From an uncultured SAR116 cluster alpha proteobacterium (GTDB lineage: Bacteria; Pseudomonadota; Alphaproteobacteria; Puniceispirillales; Puniceispirillaceae): a stretch of DNA of 36,248 nt. Of this stretch, positions 25,257 to 33,131 are shown piece after piece; the stretch's first letter is position 1; every line of letters starts with the position of its first letter. The translations under genes and the position numbers were made by a program. The notes under the pieces were generated by a model. It saw nothing but the letters and a program-made list of their open reading frames with translations, made no database searches and had not been told where the DNA came from. The DNA is taken from positions 1-36,248 of the forward strand of contig CACJUX010000020.1 of NCBI GenBank assembly GCA_902596655.1. The letters are read 5' to 3'.

Positions 25257-25939
25257 ATCACATTTTGTCTGAATGCGCGTGTATTTAGCACCATGTCAGC
25301 AATTGTCTTAACCTTCAAACGCGCCTGCCGATGGAGGTCTAGATCCTGTTGCGAGCACCCGAGCAGCCGGATCAGCGCAAACTCAAACTCGTCGATCGCC
25401 GCGTCGCTGTCAGGGGTAGCACCAAATAGCCCTGCGCGCACCCAGATCCCATCAATCAGCACACCCAAGATATGGGCTATCCTGCCAACATCGTCTGCTT
25501 CAGTGAAATGCCTCAGCTCATGGCGCAGATTACTGGTAATTCTGGCATTGCACGCAGCCTGAACACGCTGGCACATCTTGTTATGGGGAACCTCAGCCGA
25601 CAGCGAAACCCAGGCTTGGCAGACCTGCCTGTTGAAGATAGTCTCGACAAAATTCGCATAAACGATCGCCCAGAGCCGCTCATGCGGCGATTGAGTGTGC
25701 CGGTTCAACTCAATAAGCGAATCGCTCAACATCGCGTTGGACCGGCGGAACACCGCCTCGAGAAGCGAGCTTTTGTCTTTGAAATGATGCAAAACGACAC
25801 CCTTTGACACGCCAGCAATCTCGCCAACACGCTCAAGCGTGGTGCCACGCAGGCCAAAGCGGACAACCGCTTCAAAGGCAGCGCGCGACAATTCGGACCG
25901 CCTAATCGCACGAATTGATTTTGACTGCCTCTGCATCAT
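25253..25939 (-). CDS. TetR-family repressor, BetI-like
   Basis: A repressor of about 228 residues. The N-terminal DNA-binding domain reads RRSELSRAAFEAVVRFGLRGTTLERVGEIAGVSKG with recognition helix VSKGVVLHHFKDKSSLLEAV. The C-terminal ligand domain matches BetI in its pattern AIVYANF near residue 95 and HILGVLIDGIWVRAGLFG near 160-178, where BetI binds choline. BetI represses choline uptake and oxidation genes and is released by choline. The ATG at 25939 is chosen over a GTG at 25963. It is divergent from proX and lies between the GMC operon and the betaine transporter, the expected place for a regulator of both. Confidence 0.88.
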   Translation of the reverse strand: MMQRQSKSIRAIRRSELSRAAFEAVVRFGLRGTTLERVGEIAGVSKGVVLHHFKDKSSLLEAVFRRSNAMLSDSLIELNRHTQSPHERLWAIVYANFVETIFNRQVCQAWVSLSAEVPHNKMCQRVQAACNARITSNLRHELRHFTEADDVGRIAHILGVLIDGIWVRAGLFGATPDSDAAIDEFEFALIRLLGCSQQDLDLHRQARLKVKTIADMVLNTRAFRQNVI

Positions 25940-26112
25940 GGATTTGCGTAACCTTTCACTCACATTAGCGCCGCGTCTTTGCTATCCTGCCATCAAAAAC
26001 ACACTATTGACTAGTAAAACTATCTAACAGTAAATTTAACTTACCAAGGGAAAGTCCACGGAACTTTAAGTCGTGCCTGTCGGCATGGTGGAACAATATT
26101 AAAGGGGGAAAC
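25940..26112. promoter_or_regulatory. Divergent betI-like / proX control region
   Basis: This AT-rich gap contains a TTGACT hexamer at about 26007-26012 and a near-palindrome GTAAATTTAACTTAC at 26030-26044 (12 of 15 positions symmetric). The latter is a plausible repressor operator overlapping the proX leader. The string CTTACCAAGGGAAAGT at 26040-26055 recurs, with two changes, upstream of the second GcvT-like gene at 34370-34385. AGGGGG precedes the proX ATG. Confidence 0.45.
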
Positions 26113-27060
26113 ATGTTACAGAAGTTCAAAATGGTGGCTCTTGCCGCAACAATGATGTTTTCGGCTGGGGGCATGGCCCAGGCTGGGAATGTCCCAGAGT
26201 CCACTGATCCGATTAAGGTGATCAACAATGACTGGACCGGCCAGCTGTTCTCAACAGCCGTTGTTGGTGGTCTGCTAGAGGAAATGGGTTACAATATCGA
26301 ATATGTGAGTGCTGGCGCGTTGCCACAGCACCCGGGAATTGCACAGGGCAATCTGCATCTCCAGACCGAGGTTTGGACGAACAATGTTGGCGATCTGTAT
26401 CCGGGCTTTGTCGACAAGGGTGATATCGTCGTTGTTGGCAATCTTGGCCTCGAGCCCAAGGAAGGTTGGATCTATCCGCCCTACATGGAAGAAAAATGCC
26501 CCGGTCTACCGAGCTATAAGGCTTTGTTTGAATGTCAGCAGGCGTTTGCCAACGCATCGACCTTCCCAAAAGGCCGGCTAATCACATACCCAGCTGACTG
26601 GGGAACAAGGTCACGCGATTTGGTTGCCAGCGTCAACATGCCATTCGAACCAATTCCGGGCGGCAGTGAGGGCGCGATGATGGCTGAGCTAAAATCAGCC
26701 TATGCTGCGAAGGAGCCAATCCTGATGATGATCTGGCAGCCACACTGGATTTTTGCCGATCTCGACCTTAATTGGGTTGAGTGGAACAAAATCGACGGAG
26801 AGTGTGTTGAGGAGTCTCAACAAAAGGAAACCGCCTGCGGCTTTCAGCAAGCTGAGGTACACAAGGTCGTTTGGGGTGGTTTTGAGGAAAAGTGGCCGGC
26901 TGCCTACAAGATGGTTTCAAACTTCAAACTAACAAATGAAGATGAGAATTGGGCGATTTTTGAGGTCGACAATAATGGCCGCGACGTCAAGGATGTTGCC
27001 AAGGAATGGCTGGCGAAAAATGAAAGCGTTTGGCGAGGCTGGATTAAAGCTGCGATGTAG
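26113..27060 (+). CDS. proX: Glycine betaine/proline-type ABC transporter substrate-binding protein
   Basis: A 315-residue periplasmic binding protein with a Sec signal peptide (residues 1-24, cleavage after MAQA). The OpuAC-type domain shows IKVINNDWTGQLFSTAVVGGLLEEMGY, the LQTEVWTNNV segment, GWIYPPY and MIWQPHWIF. These supply the aromatic (Trp/Tyr) residues that cage quaternary ammonium groups through cation-pi contacts in ProX/ChoX proteins. Choline, betaine or a sulfonium analogue is therefore likely, and sequence alone does not choose. It begins the proXVW operon. A stem-loop follows the stop codon, consistent with excess production of the binding protein. Confidence 0.94.
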   Translation: MLQKFKMVALAATMMFSAGGMAQAGNVPESTDPIKVINNDWTGQLFSTAVVGGLLEEMGYNIEYVSAGALPQHPGIAQGNLHLQTEVWTNNVGDLYPGFVDKGDIVVVGNLGLEPKEGWIYPPYMEEKCPGLPSYKALFECQQAFANASTFPKGRLITYPADWGTRSRDLVASVNMPFEPIPGGSEGAMMAELKSAYAAKEPILMMIWQPHWIFADLDLNWVEWNKIDGECVEESQQKETACGFQQAEVHKVVWGGFEEKWPAAYKMVSNFKLTNEDENWAIFEVDNNGRDVKDVAKEWLAKNESVWRGWIKAAM

Positions 27061-27087
27061 CCGCCTTTCCGGCTGAAATCCTGATTT

Positions 27088-27130
27088 CCGGGCGGCAACT
27101 AAGATGAGCGCCGCCCGGGACAGATCTTTT
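27088..27130 (+). terminator. Stem-loop after proX (attenuator or terminator)
   Basis: CCGGGCGGC (27088-27096) pairs with GCCGCCCGG (27110-27118) across a 13-base loop, followed by GACAGATCTTTTT. A second stem AATTGGG/CCCAATT lies at 27177-27205 without a T tract. These occupy the 187-base proX-proV gap and probably give partial termination or mRNA protection. Confidence 0.65.
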
Positions 27131-27247
27131 TAAAGTGATTTAGTCTGGCTCGCCCGCCATTTCATCTGCGATGGTAAATTGGGTCCTGGCCTCACCGGCC
27201 CAATTGGCGCTGCGACCCGGCGGTGAACCTTTTGTTGGAGAGGGACC

Positions 27248-28330
27248 ATGACATCAGAAGCACCAGCCACAAAAGACGTCAAACTCTCCTGCCGAAATGT
27301 CTGGAAAATTTATGGCGAGACACCAGCGCAGTTTTTTGAGGCTGGCAATGGCGCTGTTGACTCTCCTGTTGCACTTGCCAAAACCATCAGCACCAGCGAT
27401 CACATTGTCGCCAATGCAGATGTCAGCTTTGACGTCCATGTTGGTGAAATCTTTGTTATCATGGGATTGTCCGGCTCTGGCAAATCAACAATCGTGCGGT
27501 GCATTTCCCGACTTGTCGAACCAACCGCGGGCGAGGTTCTACTTGATGGCGAGGATGTGCTGAAAAAGTCAGATGCCGAGCTAATCGAAATCCGCCGGCA
27601 CAAAATGGGAATGGTCTTTCAGAGCTTCGGCCTGATGCCACACCTCAATGTTATTGAAAACATTGCCTTTCCCTTGAAATTGCAGGGCATTGGCGAAAGA
27701 GAGCGCTATGCGCAGGCAGAGCGTGTAATAGAGCTTGTTGGCCTGCAAGGGCGCGAGTCCAATTTTCCAAACGAGCTGTCAGGAGGACAGCAGCAGCGCG
27801 TCGGCATTGCCCGATCATTGGCCGTTGAGCCAGAAGTGTGGTTGCTTGACGAGCCGTTTTCAGCCCTTGATCCTCTGATCCGCAAGAAAATGCAGGATGA
27901 ATTTCTGCGGATCCAATCAGTACTACACAAGTCAATCGTTTTCATCACCCATGATTTTCAGGAAGCGCTGCGCGTCGCTGACCGGATGGCAATCATGCGC
28001 GATGGTGCGATTGTACAGGTGGGACGGCCTGTAGATCTAATCCTCAACCCGGTTGATGACTATGTCCGCGAATTTACCCGTGATGTCTCATGGGAATCAG
28101 TGCTGTGTGCTGCCGATGTGGCGGAGGCCGCGGATAGCCCATTGAAAGGTCTTGGCCGCGTTGCCGCCGACACGCCGATTGACAGCCTACTCGGTTATCT
28201 TGGCGAAAATGCCGAAGGTGTCGCTGTCGAGGCTGCGGATGGCTCTGTAATTGGCGTTGCCCGCGCCGCAGATGTTGTCAGGGCGCTAGCCAATGGCTGT
28301 GATACCACCCCCGCTGAAGTGCGGAGGTAG
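27248..28330 (+). CDS. proV: ABC transporter ATP-binding protein (ProV), betaine uptake
   Basis: A 360-residue ATPase of the osmoprotectant uptake family that energises import from ProX. Walker A is GLSGSGKST at 73-81, the Q-loop is VFQSFGLMPH, the signature is LSGGQQQRVGIARSL from 177, and Walker B is WLLDEPFSALD from 198. The C-terminal 60 residues (PIDSLLGYLGENAEGVAVEA and VIGVARAADVVRAL) look like a single reduced CBS-type module; full ProV/OpuAA proteins carry two. Osmotic or nucleotide sensing may therefore be altered. Its stop overlaps the nearest GTG of proW (TAGTG). Good GGAGAGGG precedes the ATG. Confidence 0.95.
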   Translation: MTSEAPATKDVKLSCRNVWKIYGETPAQFFEAGNGAVDSPVALAKTISTSDHIVANADVSFDVHVGEIFVIMGLSGSGKSTIVRCISRLVEPTAGEVLLDGEDVLKKSDAELIEIRRHKMGMVFQSFGLMPHLNVIENIAFPLKLQGIGERERYAQAERVIELVGLQGRESNFPNELSGGQQQRVGIARSLAVEPEVWLLDEPFSALDPLIRKKMQDEFLRIQSVLHKSIVFITHDFQEALRVADRMAIMRDGAIVQVGRPVDLILNPVDDYVREFTRDVSWESVLCAADVAEAADSPLKGLGRVAADTPIDSLLGYLGENAEGVAVEAADGSVIGVARAADVVRALANGCDTTPAEVRR

Positions 28331-28335
28331 TGCTC

Positions 28336-30411
28336 ATGTGGGAGAGATTTGATCGCGCTTTCTATCACTGGTTTGCAATTGTCCTGATCACGCTTGCGTT
28401 GATCGTTGCACAGCCACATTTCAATTGGATGGCTACCTATCCAAAGGATTTGATAGTTCCGTTTGCCGATTGGCTCAACGCCATCATGGATTGGCTGGTC
28501 GACTACCTTGGGTGGCTGTTCATGGGCGCGTCCTGGCTACTAGAATGGCCAATTAAGGGGGTCCGGTTGGTGTTGCAGGCCCTTCCCTGGTCGGTCACGG
28601 GATTTCTTTTCTGCCTTGTCGCTTATATCGCCTCTGGCTGGCGGCTGGCGCTTTTCACCCTGACCTCCTGCCTTTACATGGTGATCATCGGTTACTGGCC
28701 AGAAAGTATGAACACCCTTTCACTGGTTGCTATATCTGTGCCGATGGCGATCCTGTTCGGCTTTGGGCTGGGCGTCTGGGCGTTTTATTCGCGGCGCGCT
28801 GAACGGGCGATCATGCCCCTTCTAGATATTCTGCAGACGGTTCCAGCCTTTGCCTATCTGCTGCTGATCTTGATGCTGTTTGGCTTTGGCACGGTTGTTG
28901 GCCTGATTGCAAGCGTTCTCTATTCATTTCCGCCGATGGTGCGCAACACCATCGTTGGCCTCCGCCGCGTCCCCGCCGAGGTCATTGAGTCCGGATTGAT
29001 GTCAGGTGCAACAGGACGCCAACTATTCTGGCAGGTGCGCGTTTCAAATTCCAAGCGTCAGCTTCTGCTTGGGGTCAACCAGGCGACCATGGCATCACTT
29101 AGCATGGTCATCATCGCGTCGATTATCGGCGGCACCGCGGATATCGGGTGGGAGGTACTCTCGCAGATTCGCAAGGCGCAGTTTGGTGAGAGCCTGCTTG
29201 CCGGCTTGGTTATCGCGCTGATGGCCATGGTGATTGACCGGGTGACCTCCGGCCTTGCCACGCGATCTGGTGATTATGAGAAACGCAATCGCAGCCAGAG
29301 CCTGCGCCACAACAAGGTGCTAATTGCTTGTTGTGGGTTCGTGGCCTTCTACGTGCTTGCCAAATTCATTCCAGCGCTGGAAGTCTGGCCTCGAGAACTC
29401 GAGTTCAGCCCGGCGCGCGGCATGAATGAGAGCTTGACCTATCTGATCGTCAATTTCAGGACTGAAATCGAGACGATCAAGACGCTAGCCTTCTTCTTTG
29501 TTATGCTGCCAACCAAGATTGGCCTGCAGGGATCGGTCAGTCCGTTTACCTGGGGCTTTGAGTTGCAGACATGGCATTCGCTTTCCTACGCTGCCGCAAT
29601 GACTCTGATCGGCGCATTCTGCGCCTATCGAGTAAATACCCATGTCGCCATTTTCGTGCTGCTATTTGCCATTTTCTTTTATTTTGGCCTAACCAAAATG
29701 CCCTGGCCGGCACTACTATTAATATATAGTTTTTCCGCCTGGCGCATTGGCGGAACTAGGTTGGGGCTGGGAACTTTTTTCGGCCTAGGCTTTATTGTCG
29801 TAACTGGCATTTGGCCTGAGGCGATGCTTTCGGTCTATCTGTGCAGCATTGCCGTCATCATTTCCTTTATTTTGGGAGCCGGGCTCGGCATCTGGGCAGC
29901 AGGCAATGATACTGTGTCGACCATTTTGCGACCTATCAATGACACCCTTCAAACAATGCCACTTTTCGTTATTCTGATTCCTTTCGTAATGATTTTCAAA
30001 ATTGGCGAATTCACGGCTCTTCTGGCAATCGTCGCTTACGCCATTGTTCCAGCTATTCGCTATACTGAACACGGTTTACGTAATCTACCCGAAGGCGTGA
30101 TTGAGGCTGCCCAAATGATGGGATGCTCAAATCGACAAATGCTTTGGTCAGTTAAAATTCCACTGGCGTTACCTGTTATGATGCTCGGGCTAAATCAGAC
30201 GATAATGTATGGTATTGCCATGCTAGTGATTGCCGCTCTGGTTGGTACAAATGGTCTGGAGCAGATAGTATACATCGGTCTTAGCGATGGGAATTTTGGG
30301 GTCGGACTCATAGCTGGTATGGGTTTAGCAATCATCGCTATGATTGCAGACCGCACAACGCAAGCTTGGAGTAGGAAAAGGCAAAGCATTGTAGAGGTCC
30401 GTATTTGGTAG
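28336..30411 (+). CDS. proW: ABC transporter permease, fused double ProW
   Basis: A 691-residue integral membrane protein, nearly twice the usual ProW length, with two complete binding-protein-dependent permease domains. The first EAA loop is GLRRVPAEVIESGLMSGATG near residue 208. The second is GLRNLPEGVIEAAQMMGC near residue 580. Each follows a LQTVPAF/LQTMPLF helix. The two halves would form the whole translocation pore in one chain. The ATG at 28336 is chosen because GGAGG lies eight bases ahead; a GTG at 28330 overlaps the proV stop. Third-position AT content rises after about 30.1 kb. The Fe-ADH gene begins 41 bases after the stop. Confidence 0.94.
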   Translation: MWERFDRAFYHWFAIVLITLALIVAQPHFNWMATYPKDLIVPFADWLNAIMDWLVDYLGWLFMGASWLLEWPIKGVRLVLQALPWSVTGFLFCLVAYIASGWRLALFTLTSCLYMVIIGYWPESMNTLSLVAISVPMAILFGFGLGVWAFYSRRAERAIMPLLDILQTVPAFAYLLLILMLFGFGTVVGLIASVLYSFPPMVRNTIVGLRRVPAEVIESGLMSGATGRQLFWQVRVSNSKRQLLLGVNQATMASLSMVIIASIIGGTADIGWEVLSQIRKAQFGESLLAGLVIALMAMVIDRVTSGLATRSGDYEKRNRSQSLRHNKVLIACCGFVAFYVLAKFIPALEVWPRELEFSPARGMNESLTYLIVNFRTEIETIKTLAFFFVMLPTKIGLQGSVSPFTWGFELQTWHSLSYAAAMTLIGAFCAYRVNTHVAIFVLLFAIFFYFGLTKMPWPALLLIYSFSAWRIGGTRLGLGTFFGLGFIVVTGIWPEAMLSVYLCSIAVIISFILGAGLGIWAAGNDTVSTILRPINDTLQTMPLFVILIPFVMIFKIGEFTALLAIVAYAIVPAIRYTEHGLRNLPEGVIEAAQMMGCSNRQMLWSVKIPLALPVMMLGLNQTIMYGIAMLVIAALVGTNGLEQIVYIGLSDGNFGVGLIAGMGLAIIAMIADRTTQAWSRKRQSIVEVRIW

Positions 30412-30452
30412 GAGTGGATCAAAGTTGAATTAGCTACGTTTAGGAAAGTTAC

Positions 30453-31655
30453 ATGCAAAAGAAAACACCCTTTGGCGTCACTCAACATGAATTCCTTCAA
30501 TCGCAGGATTGGAACTTTCCTGTACCAATTTTTTATGGCCCTGGACGCCTTGCAGAGATTGGTAAATTTTGCGGTTTTTATAATATTTCGAATCCGCTAA
30601 TCGTAACAGACCGCGGCAGCAAAGACCTGCAATTCATTCAACAGACAAAAGACTACTTATCTGGATCTTCAATAGCCTCCTCAATATTTTTTGAAATTTC
30701 TCCCAACCCGCGTGACGACGAGATTGAAGCTGGCAAACGTTGCTTTTTAGATGGCCGGCATGACGCCATAATCGCCATAGGCGGCGGAAGTGCGATGGAT
30801 GGGGGAAAATCCATTGGGTTGACCGCGTGGAATGAGCACAATTTATGGGATTTTGAATGGGAAAAAGATCCACCTGAAATACCAACTAAAAATGGATTCC
30901 CGGCTTTAATCACTATTCCCACTACTGCAGGTACTGGTGCTGAAGCGGAGGGAACCGCTATGGTGACGCATGTTGAAAAAGGAATGAAGTTTTGTATTTG
31001 TCACCCGAATTATAGCCCGTCATTTGTTATATTAGACCCTGAACTTACTCTAGCTCTTCCCAAAAATTTAACGGCTTGGACTGGTGCAGATGCTTTAACC
31101 CACGCAATCGAAGCTTACCTAGTTCCTGGTTTTGATCCGCTGTGTGATGGTCTGGCATTAGAGGGTCTGGCTTTAATTGCTCATTTTTTACCTTTGGTTG
31201 TAAAACAGCCAAATAACTTACAAGCGCGGAGTGGCATGCTTGTTGGCTCATGCTTGGCAGGCATTAGCTTTAGAAAAGGGCTTGGTTTTGTACACGCAAT
31301 TTCTCACATGGTAGGCGCAGAATATGATACCCAGCACGGCCTCACAAACGCGATAGTTTTGCCAGTAATATTACGCTTCAACCTCCAAAGTTTGGGTGAA
31401 AAGACACAGCGAATAGCTGAGGCCATGAAATTGACAGAGAAATCAAATGATGCAGTATGCGTTGCGGTTGAAGGTCTGCTCGACGAGATAGATATACCGA
31501 AGTCTCTTTCGGAAATTGGCATTCCATTAGATTGCGCGGAAAGAATTTCTCACAAGTCACTCAAAGATAGTGCTTACGCAACAAACCCGAGAGCAGCAAC
31601 AGCAAAAGAAATGCAGTGTTTGATTGAAGAAGCAATAGTCAAGGCTCGCCAGTAA
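30453..31655 (+). CDS. Iron-containing alcohol dehydrogenase
   Basis: A 400-residue group III alcohol dehydrogenase. The NAD(P)-binding loop AIGGGSAMDGGK is at about 108-119, followed by TIPTTAGTGAEAEG. The metal site is Asp213, His217 (GADALTHAIEAY), His281 (FVHAISHMVGAEYD) and His295 (QHGLTNA), with spacings close to those of lactaldehyde reductase FucO. It would oxidise an alcohol group or reduce the aldehyde. Directly downstream of proW and upstream of an aldehyde dehydrogenase, it may supply the first oxidation of an imported osmolyte alcohol. AGGA precedes ATG. It is AT-richer and uses more AAA, ATT and TTA codons than its neighbours, hinting at separate ancestry. Confidence 0.93.
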   Translation: MQKKTPFGVTQHEFLQSQDWNFPVPIFYGPGRLAEIGKFCGFYNISNPLIVTDRGSKDLQFIQQTKDYLSGSSIASSIFFEISPNPRDDEIEAGKRCFLDGRHDAIIAIGGGSAMDGGKSIGLTAWNEHNLWDFEWEKDPPEIPTKNGFPALITIPTTAGTGAEAEGTAMVTHVEKGMKFCICHPNYSPSFVILDPELTLALPKNLTAWTGADALTHAIEAYLVPGFDPLCDGLALEGLALIAHFLPLVVKQPNNLQARSGMLVGSCLAGISFRKGLGFVHAISHMVGAEYDTQHGLTNAIVLPVILRFNLQSLGEKTQRIAEAMKLTEKSNDAVCVAVEGLLDEIDIPKSLSEIGIPLDCAERISHKSLKDSAYATNPRAATAKEMQCLIEEAIVKARQ

Positions 31656-31680
31656 GCAGATCATCGTAAAGGACAGAAGT

Positions 31681-33108
31681 ATGGAAAAGCTGCAAAAATT
31701 TTATATTAACGGCGAATGGGTAGACCCATTGTCAGACGCTACAATGGCCGTGCTGAACCCGGCGACAGAACAGCAGATTGGCATTGTCGCGCTTGGCAAT
31801 GCAGCAGATGTTGACCGCGCCGTAACCGCCGCAAACGCCACCTTTGAGGAATTCTCACAGACCAGCAAGGAAGAGCGGCTGGCGCTGCTGAAAAAGGTTA
31901 AGGCAATCACCGAAGCCCGCTTTGAGGATTTGGCGCAGGCGATGCGGATGGAAATGGGCGCGCCGATCACCATGGCGCGCGAAGCCCAGGCTGATGCCGC
32001 AATTGGGCATCTGGACGGATTTATCACTGCCCTTGAAGAGCTTGCAGAACGGCGGACGCTTGGTAATGGTGATGTCATGGTGCGCGAAGCAATCGGGGTC
32101 TGCGGCCTTATCACGCCCTGGAATTGGCCGATCAATCAGATTACCCTAAAGGTCCTGCCAGCTTTGGCGACAGGCTGCTGCTGTGTGTTGAAACCTAGTG
32201 AACATACTCCTGTCTCGGCTATGATCTATGCCGAGATTCTGCATGCGGCGGGCTACCCCCCAGGCGTATTCAATCTGGTCAATGGCGAGGGGCCGGTCGT
32301 TGGCGCGGCGCTGTCACGCCATCCAGACATCCAGATGATGTCCTTTACTGGTTCAACACGGGCAGGAACGGCCGTCACCCACGACTCCGCTGATACTGTC
32401 AAGCGCGTGACGCTTGAGTTGGGCGGCAAATCACCAAATCTGATCTTTGCGGATTGCGACCTTGAAGAGCGCGTGACAGAATCAGTTGCCGAGTGCATGT
32501 TTAATTCTGGCCAATCTTGCGACGCGCCCACCCGCCTTCTTGTTGAGCGCAGTTGCTATGAAAAAGTGCTGCAGATCGCAAGACAGGCGGCGACCGACAC
32601 TACAGTTGGCAACCCAGAAATTGAAGGAGAGCATATCGGTCCACTTTTTGACCAAATCCAGTTTGATCGGGTTCAGAAGATGATCAAAGTGGGGATTGAT
32701 GAAGGCGCAACACTGCTGGCTGGCGGGCTAGGAAAACCAGACGGCCATAAGACAGGCTGGTTCGTCAAACCGACAATCTTCAGCAATGTCTCGAACGACA
32801 TGAGGATCGCCCGCGAGGAAATCTTTGGACCGGTGTTGGTTATTATTCCCTTCGAAGACGAGTCAGACGCCATTTCAATTGCAAATGATACGCCCTACGG
32901 ACTCGCCGCTTATCTACAAACAGGCGACTCCGACCGCGCGGAACGTGTAGCGAGCAAATTACGGGCTGGTGCTGTCCACATTAATGGCGGCGGCTTTGAA
33001 TATGGTTCGCCTTTTGGTGGCTACAAGCATTCAGGTAATGGCCGTGAGGGCGGCATGATGGGTCTGGAAGACTACCTCGAGACCAAAACCCTGCATGGAC
33101 TTGGCTAG
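31681..33108 (+). CDS. Aldehyde dehydrogenase (NAD(P)+)
   Basis: A 475-residue ALDH-superfamily enzyme that converts an aldehyde to the acid. Asn149 (TPWNWP), Lys171 (LKPSEHTP), the SFTGSTRAG turn, Glu246 (LELGGKSPN) and catalytic Cys280 (NSGQSCDAPTR) are all intact. The QSCDAP form differs from GQ(V/I)CS/TN of BetB, so betaine aldehyde specificity is not assured. AAGGA lies before ATG. It follows the Fe-ADH by 25 bases, giving a likely alcohol-to-acid pair. It is clearly GC-richer than the Fe-ADH gene. It ends 23 bases from the stop of the convergent GcvT-like gene. Confidence 0.95.
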   Translation: MEKLQKFYINGEWVDPLSDATMAVLNPATEQQIGIVALGNAADVDRAVTAANATFEEFSQTSKEERLALLKKVKAITEARFEDLAQAMRMEMGAPITMAREAQADAAIGHLDGFITALEELAERRTLGNGDVMVREAIGVCGLITPWNWPINQITLKVLPALATGCCCVLKPSEHTPVSAMIYAEILHAAGYPPGVFNLVNGEGPVVGAALSRHPDIQMMSFTGSTRAGTAVTHDSADTVKRVTLELGGKSPNLIFADCDLEERVTESVAECMFNSGQSCDAPTRLLVERSCYEKVLQIARQAATDTTVGNPEIEGEHIGPLFDQIQFDRVQKMIKVGIDEGATLLAGGLGKPDGHKTGWFVKPTIFSNVSNDMRIAREEIFGPVLVIIPFEDESDAISIANDTPYGLAAYLQTGDSDRAERVASKLRAGAVHINGGGFEYGSPFGGYKHSGNGREGGMMGLEDYLETKTLHGLG

Positions 33109-33131
33109 TCCACCCGACCATCGGAAAAGGC

